A stretch of 64,000 bases of DNA from Paulinella micropora (GCA_019918135.1 WBZZ01005557.1:153501-217500); one strand, 5' to 3'. Positions 1 to 10,761 are shown, counted from the stretch's first letter. Made by a program: numbers and translations. The notes: generated by a model not told the origin, from the letters alone.

Positions 1-172
1 TCCAGTCGGTGCCACCAGTATTTTCATTGAACATACCGGTCCGTCTGGAAGTGTTGGAACTGCCCTTGCGGGGGTGTCATTAGAGCCTATCGTCAATTCT
101 TCGTACTCCCCTCACGGGTGAGACGATGGAGGCGCATGTGCAGATTTGCATCAGCCATTGACAGAGAAGCAC

Positions 173-232
<60 letters not shown>
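1..232 (+). mobile_element. SINE family A copy 1 (head cut by window edge) with (ATT)n tail
   Basis: The window opens inside the tRNA-like head at the CGGTGCCA end. The body matches the other family A copies up to the terminal AGAGAAGCAC and is followed by a pure ATT tail from about 173. It has one copy of the internal 34-bp module. Confidence 0.85.
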
Positions 233-925
233 CCCTGAAAGGTGTTGGGAGTAGGGAATAGGGGGTTTGAGGGGAGGGGGAGAATGGCAAGTGTGTACCC
301 CCCCCCCCCCCTCCCCCCCCCCCCCCCCGGGTCACACACACACACAAACACACACACACACACGCACACACACACACACCGCATTTCCGCACCCCTGTCA
401 GAATAAATCATGGTTTGTGGGAACGAGGAGTTGGGAGCTCATATTTGCAGGGTGGCTAGCCCCAGACTCGATGTTGATGCTGATGCAATTTCTCTGGAAT
501 TTGCGCAAATGTTTGCGTTGGGGGAGTGTCCTGAATGCCAAAATTCCTTGTTTTTTCACCCCTTTCTGCACCCCCATCGGAATAAATCATGGTTTGTGGG
601 AACCAGGAGGAGTTGGGAGCTCATATTGACAGGGTGGCTAGCCCCCATACTCGATGTTGATGCTGATATAACTTTTTTGAACTTCACGCAAATATTTGCG
701 TTAGGGGAGTGTCCTGAATGCCAAAAGTCCTTGGCTTTTTAGCCTATTTTCTGCGCCCCCGTCGGAATAAATCATGGTTTGTGTGAACCAGGAGGAGTTA
801 GGAGCTCATATTTGCAGGGTGGCTAGCCGCAGACTCGATGTTAATGCTGATATAGTTTTTTTGGAATTCACGCAAATATTTGCGTTAGGGGCGTGTCCTG
901 AATTCCAAAATTCCTTCTTTTTTTT
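233..925 (+). repeat. Family E satellite-like repeat, about three tandem units
   Basis: After a purine-rich lead and the C/CA tract come about three tandem units of roughly 180 bp, each starting near GAATAAATCATGGTTTGTG and ending near a stretch meaning 'gtcctgaatgccaaaattcc'. Two units contain a perfect palindrome, ACGCAAATATTTGCGT (686-701 and 870-885). The same family is found inverted at 6536-6840 and 8024-8395. There is no credible coding content. Confidence 0.75.
299..380 (+). repeat. Poly-C tract and (CA)n microsatellite
   Basis: Runs of C at 299-328 are followed by an imperfect CA/ACAC repeat to about 380. The inverted family E copy at 6.76 kb has a G run at the matching place. Confidence 0.9.
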
Positions 926-935
926 TTTTTTTTTT

Positions 936-1760
936 TGTTGAGAGTACTTGCCGGTACATCCGGCAATTGAACGTACCCTGTCGACGGGGAAGAGGGGTCC
1001 GGTGGGCCCTTCCACCGGGAACCCAAGCCCAGCAATTGTTCGTACCCACGACGAATTAGCCGGCACCAAAATGAATGGCTGAGAATTCTCCAAGGCTCTA
1101 GAGTTGTGCCAGCAGGGTTTGTGCCGGTTACGTCCGGCTATTGAACGTATACCCTGTCGACTGTAGAAAGGGGGGTCCGTGGGGGCCTTCCCCCCGGAAA
1201 CCCCAGCCCAGCTTTTGTACGTACCCCACGCGAATTAGCTGGCACCAAAATGCATGGCTGAGAATGCTCCAAGGCTCTCAGAGTTGTGCCAAAAGGGTTT
1301 ATGCCGGTTACCTCCGGCAATTGAACGTACCCTGTCGACTGTGGACAGGGCGGATCTGGGGGGCCCTCCCCCGAAAACCCAAGCCCCGCCATTGTAAGTA
1401 CCCGAAGCGAATTAGCCTGAGCCAAAATGAATGGCTGAGAATGCTCCAAGGCTCCCAAAGTTGTGCCAGAAGGGTTGAGAGGCTGATTTTTTTGTTTTCA
1501 CAACCTCGGGACGCGCTCTAGGTAGCGAACCAGTTGAAATAGAGATTTACGAAGATTTTGGCAAAGTAGTGCCAAAATGAATGGCTGAGAATGCTCCAAG
1601 GCTCTAAGAGTTGTGCCAAAGGGGCTTACAGGCTGATTCTTTGTGTTTTCGTAAGCTTGTCACGAGCTCTTTTTCAGTGATATAGTTGAAATGATGAAAT
1701 TCGAATGTAATGACAAAGTGCCAGCTGAAATTGCTTCAAGGCTGTAAAAGTTGTGCATGT
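936..1760 (+). repeat. Family F degenerate tandem repeat
   Basis: Four to five units of about 150-180 bp recur. The anchor ATGAATGGCTGAGAAT or a close variant appears near 1070, 1250, 1426 and 1576. The first three units also share a segment with CCGGCAATTGAACGTACCCTG or a close variant. Later units are shorter and more diverged. I see no coding function. Confidence 0.7.
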
Positions 1761-1900
1761 GAGAATGAGAGGAAAAGCGACCTTGGCAAGAGGAGGGGGG
1801 GGGGGTGGGTGGGTTGTTGGTGCGCGAAGGGCACCGCAAACCATCCTTTCAGGTGTTGACGCAGCCCCTAGTTATTATTATTATTATTATTACTATTAGT

Positions 1901-2145
1901 GGCACCGCGATAGCCCAGTGGTTAAGGTCTACCATCTGGGACCTGTCGCCAGTTCGATTCCCGTCGGTGCCAGTATTTTCAAAGGATATTTTCTTTGAAA
2001 GTATTGGTCTGTCTGGAAGGCTTGGAGCTGCCTTGCGGGGGTGTCAGTAGAGCCTATCGTCAATCTTCGTACTCCCCTCACGGGTGAGACGATGGAGGCA
2101 CATGTGCAGAAATGCATTCGCCATTGACTGAGAAGCACTATTATG

Positions 2146-2217
<72 letters not shown>
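1901..2217 (+). mobile_element. SINE family A, subfamily 2, copy 2
   Basis: The head starts GGCACCG and its 3' part ends CGGTGCC, so the 7-bp acceptor-like stem pairs perfectly. An A-box-like TAGCCCAGTGG and a B box GTTCGATTCC lie between. The body carries the subfamily 2 variants (for example ATTCGCCATTGACTGAGAAGC) and ends in a 79-bp ATT tail. The intact stem suggests the older, less altered head type. Confidence 0.88.
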
Positions 2218-2218
<1 letters not shown>

Positions 2219-2390
2219 GGGAGTACATAGGCCATCGGTCCTTTCCATGGGCTGATTGGTATAAAGCTCCTAGAGTAATGTTCTTTGCCGTCACTTCCTT
2301 TATTCCACCGATTGGTGTGGAGACTTTCCTTATGGAATGAAGGATTGGATGCACATGGCCTTTTGGCTCAGCAATTGGCAGGAGATACAC

Positions 2391-2432
<42 letters not shown>
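2218..2432 (+). mobile_element. SINE-like family B copy 1 with (ATT)n tail
   Basis: This is a body of about 173 bp running from GGGAGTACATAGGCCATC to GGCAGGAGATACAC, then an ATT tail. The same body recurs at least seven more times. No tRNA, 7SL or 5S head is recognisable. Confidence 0.82.
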
Positions 2433-2726
2433 GGACACCGTGATAGCCCAGTGGTCAAGTTCTACCATCTGAGCCCTGTCGCCAGTTCGATTCCCGTCGG
2501 TGCCACCAGTATTTTCATTGAACATACCGGTCTATTTCTGGACCAGTATTTTCATTGAACATACCGGCCCGTCTGGAAGTGTTGGAACTGCCCTTGCGGG
2601 GCTGTCATTAGAGCTTATCGTCAATTCTTCGTACTCCCCTCACGGGTGAGACGATGGAGGCGCATGTGCAGAAATGCATCAGCCATTGACAGAGAAGCAC
2701 TATTATTATTATTATTATTATTATAT
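2433..2726 (+). mobile_element. SINE family A copy 3
   Basis: Full copy with GACACCG head, A and B boxes, and two tandem 34-bp modules (CCAGTATTTTCATTGAACAT...). It begins directly at the end of the previous ATT tail and ends in a short ATT tail. Confidence 0.88.
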
Positions 2727-3190
2727 AGGGGTGCACATTATGGCACCCCACGGGAAGAGGAGGTGGTTGGGCCTCTTCCCACTGGTTCCGAGGCTATGTT
2801 GTTGCGTTGTTTTTATAAGACATACACCACGTGGGGTCAAAGGGGTATATACATTCCGAGATCTAGGGGTGGTGACGGGTTTCGAGGCGTCCCAGACACT
2901 TACCGCCAAACGTCCTCATGCGCTGGCAGACCGCATGAAATGTCTGCTACCCCTGTGAGTACCTCCATGCGGGACCTACCCAGTCTCGTGGAGCTCTCAC
3001 GCGGGGAAGATCAATCATTTGTAGTTGATTTCCTGCAAGGTACCCGATACTGTGCGGGTAGTAGGGACTTCCTTTTGGGGCTTTCTACGCAGGATGGTTA
3101 GAGTCACTCTTCCCTCCCCAACATACTCACTGTAGTCCCTGTTGGGTCGAGGGATGGAGGCGCATGGCCCTCGGGCTCAATGACAGATCA
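2727..3190 (+). mobile_element. Family C repeat copy 1
   Basis: A unit of about 460 bp from GGGTGCACATTATGGCACC to GACAGATCAATATAT. A second, longer copy lies at 9673-10290, and a 3' fragment at 8396-8455. Apparent reading frames through it are not conserved between the copies beyond repeat identity, so I do not call a gene. Confidence 0.75.
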
Positions 3191-3195
3191 ATATA

Positions 3196-3227
<32 letters not shown>

Positions 3228-3255
3228 AATATATATATATTATTATTACTATTAG
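3191..3255 (+). repeat. (AT)n then (ATT)n tail of family C copy 1
   Basis: An alternating TA tract to about 3240 is followed by a few ATT units leading straight into family D copy 1. Confidence 0.9.
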
Positions 3256-3774
3256 TAAATCTGCCTTGGAGTGTTGACTGTGACATATTTGAGGGAAATC
3301 CCGATGAAAAAACCTAGTCACACTTGCTAAACAGAGTTCCAGCCCAATGGCCTCAAGGCGTTAAACTGTGACGCCAACTCATAACCCTTTGGTGGTAGAT
3401 GCTGGGGAGGAGGGTCGTTGCACGCGTAAAAGATCTTAAACTCCGCATATGCTGGTTGATAGCCCAGGACCCAGCAGACACCAGATTGTTATGGGTGGGG
3501 TTTCGAGGCAGCTCTAGCAACCGCGCTTGGTGTATGCACTTGCACATTCGGTGACGTCTTGCAAGAGGTTGCTGGGACTGCGGAATAACCTCGGCTTAGT
3601 GCAGTCTTGCCCTCAGGAGCTCCATCGGTGGCCCCGATCATCAGGCGAGAGACTGACACGGGGGGGTGGAGGACCTCGAACAAGGGTATTGGAGGCTTAT
3701 GTCCGTTGAGGATATGCCATTAGCTGCATCAGTACGCCTCCGATATAGTATTATTACTATTATTATTATTATTT
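3256..3774 (+). mobile_element. Family D repeat copy 1 with ATT tail
   Basis: A unit of about 490 bp starting AAATCTGCCTTGGAGTG and ending CCTCCGATATAGTA, followed by ATT repeats. Near-identical copies lie at 4771 and 10762, and a 5'-truncated one at 10354. No RNA polymerase III promoter is obvious. Confidence 0.8.
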
Positions 3775-3775
3775 T

Positions 3776-4041
3776 GGACACCGTGATAGCCCAGTGGTCA
3801 AGTTCTACCATCTGGGCCCTGTCGCCAGTTCGATTCCCGTCGGTGCCACCAGTATTTTCATTGAACATACCGGTCCGTCTGGACCAGTATTTTCATTGAA
3901 CATACCGGTCCGTCTGGAAGTGTTGGAACTGCCCTTGCGGGGGTGTCATTAGAGCCTATCGTCAATTCTTCGTACTCCCCTCACGGGTGAGACGATGGAG
4001 GCGCATGTGCAGAAATGCATCAGCCATTGACAGAGAAGCAC

Positions 4042-4075
<34 letters not shown>
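3776..4075 (+). mobile_element. SINE family A copy 4
   Basis: Full copy with tRNA-like head, two 34-bp modules, the GAGAAGCAC end and an ATT tail. It starts in the tail of family D copy 1. Confidence 0.88.
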
Positions 4076-4077
4076 GT

Positions 4078-4343
4078 GGACACCGTGATAGCCCAGTGGT
4101 CAAGTTCTACCATCTGGGCCCTGTCGCCAGTTCGATTCCCGTCGGTGCCACCAGTATTTTCATTGAACATACCGCTCCGTCTGGACCAGTATTTTCATTG
4201 AACATACCGGTCCGTCTGGAAGTGTTGGAACTGCCCTTGCGGGGGTGTCATTAGAGCTTATCGTCAATTCTTCGTACTCCCCTCACGGGTGAGACGATGG
4301 AGGCGCATGTGCAGAAATGCATCAGCCATTGACAGAGAAGCAC

Positions 4344-4386
<43 letters not shown>
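4078..4386 (+). mobile_element. SINE family A copy 5
   Basis: Full copy head-to-tail with copy 4, separated only by the ATT tail. It has two 34-bp modules. Confidence 0.88.
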
Positions 4387-4387
4387 T

Positions 4388-4647
4388 GGGGAGTACATAG
4401 GCCATCGGTCCTTTCCATGGGCTGATTGGTATAAAGCTCCTAGAGTAATGTTCTATGCCGTCACTTCCTTTATTGGGGAGTACATAGGCCATCGGTCCTT
4501 TCCATGGGCTGATTGGTATAAAGCTCCTAGAGTAATGTTCTATGCCGTCACTTCCTTTATTCCACCGATTGGTGTGGAGACTTTCCTTATGGAATGGAGG
4601 ACTGGATGCACATGGCCTTTTGGCTCAGCAATTGGCAGGAGATACAC

Positions 4648-4685
<38 letters not shown>
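4388..4685 (+). mobile_element. Family B copy 2 with internal duplication
   Basis: The first 87 bp of the family B body occurs twice in direct tandem (from 4388 and again from about 4475) before the rest of the body and the ATT tail. This suggests an aborted or slipped copy, or an unequal exchange. Confidence 0.8.
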
Positions 4686-4686
<1 letters not shown>

Positions 4687-4728
4687 TGGATGCACATGGC
4701 CTTTTGGCTCAGCAATTGGCAGGAGATA

Positions 4729-4770
<42 letters not shown>
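4686..4770 (+). mobile_element. Family B 3' fragment (copy 3)
   Basis: Only the last 45 bp of the family B body, ending GGAGATACA, followed by its own ATT tail. This fits a 5'-truncated insertion or a tandem repeat of the 3' end. Confidence 0.75.
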
Positions 4771-4773
<3 letters not shown>

Positions 4774-5286
4774 ATCTGCCTTGGAGTGTTGACTGTGACA
4801 TATTTGAGGGAAATCCCGATGAAAAAACCTAGTCACACTTGCTAAACAGAGTTCCAGCCCAATGGCCTCAAGGCGTTAAACTGTGACGCCAACTCAACCC
4901 TTTGGTGGTAGATGCTGGGGAGGAGGGTCGTTGCGCGCGTAAAAGATCTTAAACTCCGCATATGCTGGTTGATAGCCCAGGACCCAGCAGACACCAGATT
5001 GTTATGGGTGGGGTTTCGAGGCAGCTCTAGCAACCGCGCTTGGTGTATGCACTTGCACATTCGGTGACGTCTTGCAAGAGGTTGCTGGGACTGCGGAATA
5101 ACCTCGGCTTAGTGCAGTCTTGCCCTCGGGAGCTCCATCGGTGGCCCCGATCATCAGGCGAGAGACTGACACGGGGGGGTGGAGGACCTCGAACAAGGGT
5201 ATTGGAGGCTTATGTCCGTTGAGGATATGCCATTAGCTGCATCAGTACGCCTCAGATATAGTATTATTACTATTATTATTATTATT
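4771..5286 (+). mobile_element. Family D repeat copy 2 with ATT tail
   Basis: Near-identical to the copy at 3256. It begins directly at the end of an ATT tail and ends in a short mixed ATT/ACT tail. Confidence 0.8.
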
Positions 5287-5288
5287 TT

Positions 5289-5516
5289 GGACACCGTGAT
5301 AGCCCAGTGGTCAAGTTCTACCATCTGGGCCCTGTCGCCAGTTCGATTCCCATCGGTGCCACCAGTATTTTCATTGAACATACCGGTCCGTCTGGAAGTG
5401 TTGGAACTGCCCTTGCGGGGCTGTCATTAGAGCCTATCGTCAATTCTTCGTACTCCCCTCACGGGTGAGACGATGGAGGCGCATGTGCAGATTTGCATCA
5501 GCCATTGACAGAGAAC

Positions 5517-5555
<39 letters not shown>

Positions 5556-5565
5556 CATTATCATT
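5289..5565 (+). mobile_element. SINE family A copy 6
   Basis: Full head, a single 34-bp module, and a slightly altered end (GAGAACC in place of GAGAAGCAC). The tail is ATT with a few ATC units. Confidence 0.87.
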
Positions 5566-5738
5566 AGGGAGTACATAGGCCATCGGTCCTTTCCATGGGC
5601 TGATTGGTATAAAGCTCCTAGAGTAATGTTCTATGCCGTCACTTCCTTTATTCCACCGATTGGTGTGGAGACTTTCCTTATGGAATGGAGGACTGGATGC
5701 ACATGGCCTTTTGGCTCAGCAATTGGCAGGAGATACAC

Positions 5739-5797
<59 letters not shown>
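5566..5797 (+). mobile_element. Family B copy 4
   Basis: Full body to AGATACAC at 5738, then a mixed ATC/ATT tail. Confidence 0.82.
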
Positions 5798-5798
<1 letters not shown>

Positions 5799-6092
5799 GG
5801 ACACCGTGATAGCCCAGTGGTCAAGTTCTACCATCTGGGCCCTGTCGCCAGTTCGATTCCCGTCGGTGCCACCAGTATTTTCATTGAACATACCGGTCTA
5901 TTTCTGGACCAGTATTTTCATTGAACATACCGGCCCGTCTGGAAGTGTTGGAACTGCCCTTGCGGGGGTGTCATTAGAGCTTATCGTCAATTCTTCGTAC
6001 TCCCCTCACGGGTGAGACGATGGAGGCGCATGTGCAGAAATGCATCAGCCATTGACAGAGAAGCACTATTATTATTATTATTATTATTATTT
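5799..6092 (+). mobile_element. SINE family A copy 7
   Basis: Full copy with two 34-bp modules. It starts in the family B tail and ends in a short ATT tail. Confidence 0.88.
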
Positions 6093-6265
6093 AGGGAGTA
6101 CATAGGCCATCGGTCCTTTCCATGGGCTGATTGGTATAAAGCTCCTAGAGTAATGTTCTATGCCGTCACTTCCTTTATTCCACCGATTGGTGTGGAGACT
6201 TTCCTTATGGAATGGAGGACTGGATGCACATGGCCTTTTGGCTCAGCAATTGGCAGGAGATACAC

Positions 6266-6314
<49 letters not shown>
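6093..6314 (+). mobile_element. Family B copy 5
   Basis: Full body, ending at 6265, followed by an ATT tail of about 49 bp. Confidence 0.82.
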
Positions 6315-6535
6315 GTGATGCCAATCCATAACCATTTGGTGGTATGCTTGGGAGGAGGATCGTTGAGGCCTCATAAAATACCTTTAACTCCGCCATGCTG
6401 GCTGGTAACCCGACACAGTTGTCTGCCAAATTGTTATGGATGGGGTTATGAGGCAGTTTTAGCCGCCATGCTTGGTGTAGGCACTTGCACATTCGGCGGC
6501 ATTTTGTAAGATTACTAGAACTGCGCCCATTTAGT
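6315..6535 (+). mobile_element. Diverged family D relative (fragment)
   Basis: Shares the order of segments with the middle of family D (GTGA.GCCAA.TCATAACC, TTGCACATTCGG.G) but with many substitutions and indels. It looks like an older subfamily. Confidence 0.6.
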
Positions 6536-6840
6536 CTGGTTCCCACAAGCCATGATTTATAGGGACAGGGATGCGAAAAAAAAACAAGGAATTTGGCATT
6601 CAGGACACTCCCCTAACGCAAATATTTGCGCGAATTCCAAAAAAATATCAGCATCAACATCGAGCCTGGGGCTAGCCACCCTGCAAATATGAGCTCCCAA
6701 CTCCTCCTGGTTCCAACAAACAAACCATGATTTATAGGGACAGGGGTGCGGAAAAGCGGGTGGGGGGGGGGGGGGTACACAATTTCCATTTCCCCCCTCC
6801 CCCCAAACCCGCCATCCCTACTCCCAACACCTTGCAGGGA
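6536..6840 (-). repeat. Family E copy, inverted
   Basis: Reverse complement of the segment at 233-700, including the G run (C run on the other strand) and the end ...CTTGCAGGGA. It adjoins an inverted family A copy just as the forward version does, so a composite block was copied in inverted orientation. Confidence 0.7.
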
Positions 6841-7109
6841 TAATAATAACAATAACAATAATAATAATAATAATAATAGTGCTTCTCTGTCAATGGCTGA
6901 TGCAAATCTGCACATGCGCCTCCATCGTCTCACCCGTGAGGGGAGTACGAAGAAATGACGATAGGCTCTAATGACACCCCCGCACGGGCAGTTCCAACAC
7001 TTCCAGACGGACCGGTATGTTCAATGAAAATACTGGTGGCACCGACGGGAATCGAACTGGCGACAGGGCCCAGATGGTAGAACTTGACCACTGGGCTATC
7101 ACGGTGTCC
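6841..7109 (-). mobile_element. SINE family A copy 8, inverted
   Basis: The tail (TAATAA/ATA) is on the left and the head, ending GGTGTCC, on the right. One 34-bp module. Confidence 0.87.
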
Positions 7110-7148
<39 letters not shown>

Positions 7149-7372
7149 GTGCTTCTCTGTCAATGGCTGATGCAAATCTGCACATGCGCCTCCATCGTCT
7201 CACCCGTGAGGGGAGTACGAAGAATTGACGATAGGCTCTAATGACACCCGCACGGGCAGTTCCAACACTTCCAGACGGACCGGTATGTTCAATGAAAATA
7301 CTGGTGGCACCGACGGGAATCGAACTGGCGACAGGGCCCAGATGGTAGAACTTGACCACTGGGCTATCCCGG

Positions 7373-7374
<2 letters not shown>
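7110..7374 (-). mobile_element. SINE family A copy 9, inverted
   Basis: Same orientation as copy 8 and directly adjoining it. One 34-bp module. The head end is slightly altered (CCCGGTGA). Confidence 0.87.
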
Positions 7375-7414
<40 letters not shown>

Positions 7415-7641
7415 GTGCTTCTCTGTCAATGGCTGATGCATTTCTGCACATGCGCCTCCATCGTCTCACCCGTGAGGGGAGTACGAAGATTTGACGATAA
7501 GCTCTAATGACACCCCCGCAAGGGCAGTTCCAACACTTCCAGACGGGCCGGTATGTTCAATGAAAATACTGGTCCAGACGGATCGGTATGTTCAATGAAA
7601 ATACTGGTGGCACCGACGGGAATCGAACTGGCGACAGGGCC
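7375..7641 (-). mobile_element. SINE family A copy 10, inverted, head-truncated
   Basis: Two 34-bp modules; the outermost head is missing beyond CGACAGGGCC. The next tail starts at the break. Confidence 0.83.
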
Positions 7642-7809
7642 AATAATAATAATAATAACAATAATAATAGTGTTTCTCTGTCAATGGCTGATGCATTTCT
7701 GCACATGCGCCTCCATCGTCTCACCCGTGAGGGGAGTACGAAGAATTGACGATAAGCTCTAATGACACCCCCGCAAGGGCAGTTCCAACACTTCCAGACG
7801 GGCCGGTAT

Positions 7810-7810
<1 letters not shown>
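7642..7810 (-). mobile_element. SINE family A copy 11, inverted, head-truncated
   Basis: Only the 3' part of the body is present, up to GGCCGGTATG. The head and 34-bp module are gone. Confidence 0.82.
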
Positions 7811-7842
<32 letters not shown>

Positions 7843-8023
7843 GTAATAATAATAGTGCTTCTCAGTCAATGGCGAATGCATTTCTGTACATGTGCCTCCA
7901 TCGTCTCACCCGTGAGGGGAGTACGAAGAATTGACGATAGGCTCTACTGACACCCCCGCAAGGCAGCTCCAAGCCTTCCAGACAGACCAATACTTTCAAA
8001 GAAAATATCCTTTGAAAATACTG
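7811..8023 (-). mobile_element. SINE family A, subfamily 2, copy 12, inverted and truncated
   Basis: Has the subfamily 2 variants (CTTCTCAGTCAATGGCGAATG) and lacks the tRNA-like head. It joins an inverted family E copy. Confidence 0.8.
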
Positions 8024-8395
8024 ATCGAGTCCTGTCTATATGAGCTCCCAACTCCTCCTGGTTCACACAAACCATGATTTATTCCGACGAGGGTGCAGAA
8101 AATAGGCTAAAAAAAACAAGAATTTTGGCATTCAGGACACTGCCCTAACGCAAATATTTGCGTGAATTCCAAAGAATTTATATTAGCATCATCATCGAGT
8201 CTGGGGCTAGACACCCTGCAAATATGAGCTCCCAACTCCTGGTTCACACAAACCATGATTTATAGGGATGTGCGAAGAAAAACAAGGAAATTTGGCATTC
8301 AGGACACTCCCCTAACGCAAATATTTGCGTATATTCCAAAAAATCGTATCAGCATCAAGATCGAGTCTGGGGCTAGCCACCCTGCCAATATGAGC
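8024..8395 (-). repeat. Family E, two inverted units
   Basis: Two tandem units in the minus orientation, each with the AACGCAAATATTTGCGT-type palindrome and the CATGATTTAT segment. Confidence 0.7.
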
Positions 8396-8462
8396 CTGTT
8401 GGGTCGAGGCATGGAGGCGCATGGTCCTTGGACTCAGCCATGACCGATCAATACACTATTAC

Positions 8463-8535
<73 letters not shown>
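8396..8535 (+). mobile_element. Family C 3' fragment with long (ATT)n tail
   Basis: The last 60 bp of family C (TGTTGGGTCGAGGCATGGAGG) are followed by about 80 bp of ATT repeat. Confidence 0.72.
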
Positions 8536-8801
8536 GGACACCGTGATAGCCCAGTGGTCAAGTTCTACCATCTGGGCCCTGTCGCCAGTTCGATTCCCGT
8601 CGGTGCCACCAGTATTTTCATTGAACATACCGATCCGTCTGGACCAGTATTTTCATTGAACATACCGGCCCGTCTGGAAGTGTTGGAACTGCCCTTGCGG
8701 GGGTGTCATTAGAGCTTATCGTCAATTCTTCGTACTCCCCTCACGGGTGAGACGATGGAGGCGCATGTGCAGAAATGCATCAGCCATTGACAGAGAAGCA
8801 C

Positions 8802-8843
<42 letters not shown>
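8536..8843 (+). mobile_element. SINE family A copy 13
   Basis: Full copy with two 34-bp modules; begins in the preceding ATT tail. Confidence 0.88.
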
Positions 8844-9140
8844 GGACACCGTGATAGCCCAGTGGTCAAGTTCTACCATCTGGGCCCTGTCGCCAGTTCG
8901 ATTCCCGTCGGTGCCACCAGTATTTTCATTGAACATACCGATCCGTCTGGACCAGTATTTTCATTGAACATACCGGCCCGTCTGGAAGTGTTGGAACTGC
9001 CCTTGCGGGGGTGTCATTAGAGCTTATCGTCAATTCTTCGTACTCCCCTCACGGGTGAGACGATGGAGGCGCATGTGCAGAAATGCATCAGCCATTGACA
9101 GAGAAGCACGCACTATTATTATTATTATTATTATTATTGT
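8844..9140 (+). mobile_element. SINE family A copy 14
   Basis: Full copy, near-identical to copy 13 and head-to-tail with it. Ends GAAGCACGCAC then ATT. Confidence 0.88.
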
Positions 9141-9408
9141 GGACACCGTGATAGCCCAGTGGTCAAGTTCTACCATCTGGGCCCTGTCGCCATTTCGATT
9201 CCCGTCGGTGCCACCAGTATTTTCATTGAACATACCGGTCTATTTCTGGACCAGTATTTTCATTGAACATACCGGTCCGTCTGGAAGTGTTGGAACTGCC
9301 TTTGCGGGGGTGTCATTAGAGCTTATCGTCAATTCTTCGTACTCCCCTCACGGGTGAGACGATGGAGGCGCATGTGCAGAAATGCATCAGCCATTGACAG
9401 AGAAGCAC

Positions 9409-9448
<40 letters not shown>
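9141..9448 (+). mobile_element. SINE family A copy 15
   Basis: Full copy with two 34-bp modules and a one-base change beside the B box. Confidence 0.88.
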
Positions 9449-9449
<1 letters not shown>

Positions 9450-9621
9450 GGGAGTACATAGGCCATCGGTCCTTTCCATGGGCTGATTGGTATAAAGCTC
9501 CTAGAGTAATGTTCTATGCCGTCACTTCCTTTATTCCACCGATTGGTGTGGAGACTTTCCTTATGGAATGGAGGACTGGATGCACATGGCCTTTTGGCTC
9601 AGCAATTGGCAGGAGATACAC

Positions 9622-9672
<51 letters not shown>
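9449..9672 (+). mobile_element. Family B copy 6
   Basis: Full body and an ATT tail of about 50 bp. Confidence 0.82.
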
Positions 9673-10295
9673 GGAGGGGTGCACAGTATGGCACCCCACG
9701 GGAAGAGGAGGTGGTTGGGCCTCTTCCCACTGGTTTTGAGGCTATGTCGTTGTGTTGGCTCCGAGGCTATGTTGTTGTGTTGGTTCCAAGGCTATGTTGT
9801 TGTTGGTTCCGAGGCTATGTTGTTGTGTGGGTTCCGAGGCTATGTCGATGTGGGTTCCGAGGCTATGTTGTTGTGTTGGTTCCGAGGCCATGTCGTTGTG
9901 TTGTTTTTTATAAGACATACACCACGTGGGATCAAAGGGGTATTTACATTCCGCGATCTAGGGGTGGTGACGGGTTTCGAGGCGTCCCAGATACTTACCA
10001 CAAAACGTCCTCATGCGCTGGCAGACCGCATGAAATGTCTGCTACCCCTGTGAGTACCTCCATGCGGGACCTACCCAGTCTCGTGGAGCTCTCACGCGGG
10101 GAAGATCAATTATTTGTAGTTGATTTCCTGCAAGGTACCCGACACTGTGCGGGTAGTAGGGACTTCCTTTTGGGGCCTTCTATGCAGGATGGTTAGAGTC
10201 ACTCTTCCCTCCCCAACATACCCACTGTAGTCCCTGTTGGGTCGAGGGATGGAGGCGCATGGCCCTCGGGCTCAGCCATGACAGATCAATATATA

Positions 10296-10353
<58 letters not shown>
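9673..10353 (+). mobile_element. Family C copy 2 with internal minisatellite
   Basis: Same ends as the copy at 2727, but about 160 bp longer. Between about 9735 and 9905 a unit of some 20-24 bp around GGTTCCGAGGCTATGTTGTT is repeated about seven times; copy 1 has a single unit there. Ends in an AT then ATT tail. Confidence 0.78.
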
Positions 10354-10356
<3 letters not shown>

Positions 10357-10761
10357 CCCAAAGGCCTCAAGGCGTTAAACTGTGACGCCAACTCATAACC
10401 CTTTGGTGGTAGATGCTGGGGAGGAGGGTCGTTGCGCGCGTAAAAGATCTTAAACTCCGCATATGCTGGTTGATAGCCCAGGACCCAGCAGACACCAGAT
10501 TGTTATAGGTGGGGTTTCGAGGCAGCTCTAGCAACCGCGCTTGGTGTATGCACTTGCACATTCGGTGACGTCTTGCAAGAGGTTGCTGGGACTGCGGAAT
10601 AACCTCGGCTTAGTGCAGTCTTGCCCTCAGGAGCTCCATCGGTGGCCCCGATCATCAGGCGAGAGACTGACACGGGGGGGTGGAGGACCTCGAACAAGGG
10701 TATTGGAGGCTTATGTCCGTTGAGGATATGCCATTAGCTGCATCAGTACGCCTCAGATATA
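10354..10761 (+). mobile_element. Family D copy 3, 5'-truncated
   Basis: Starts at CAGCCCAAAGGCC, so about 85 bp of the 5' end are missing. It joins copy 4 directly without an ATT tail. Confidence 0.8.

Noticed and set aside
1901-1975. True tRNA genes at each tRNA-like head
   Set aside because: The T-arm and anticodon arm do not pair well, the stem is broken in most copies, and each is followed by a long conserved body and ATT tail, as in a tRNA-derived SINE.
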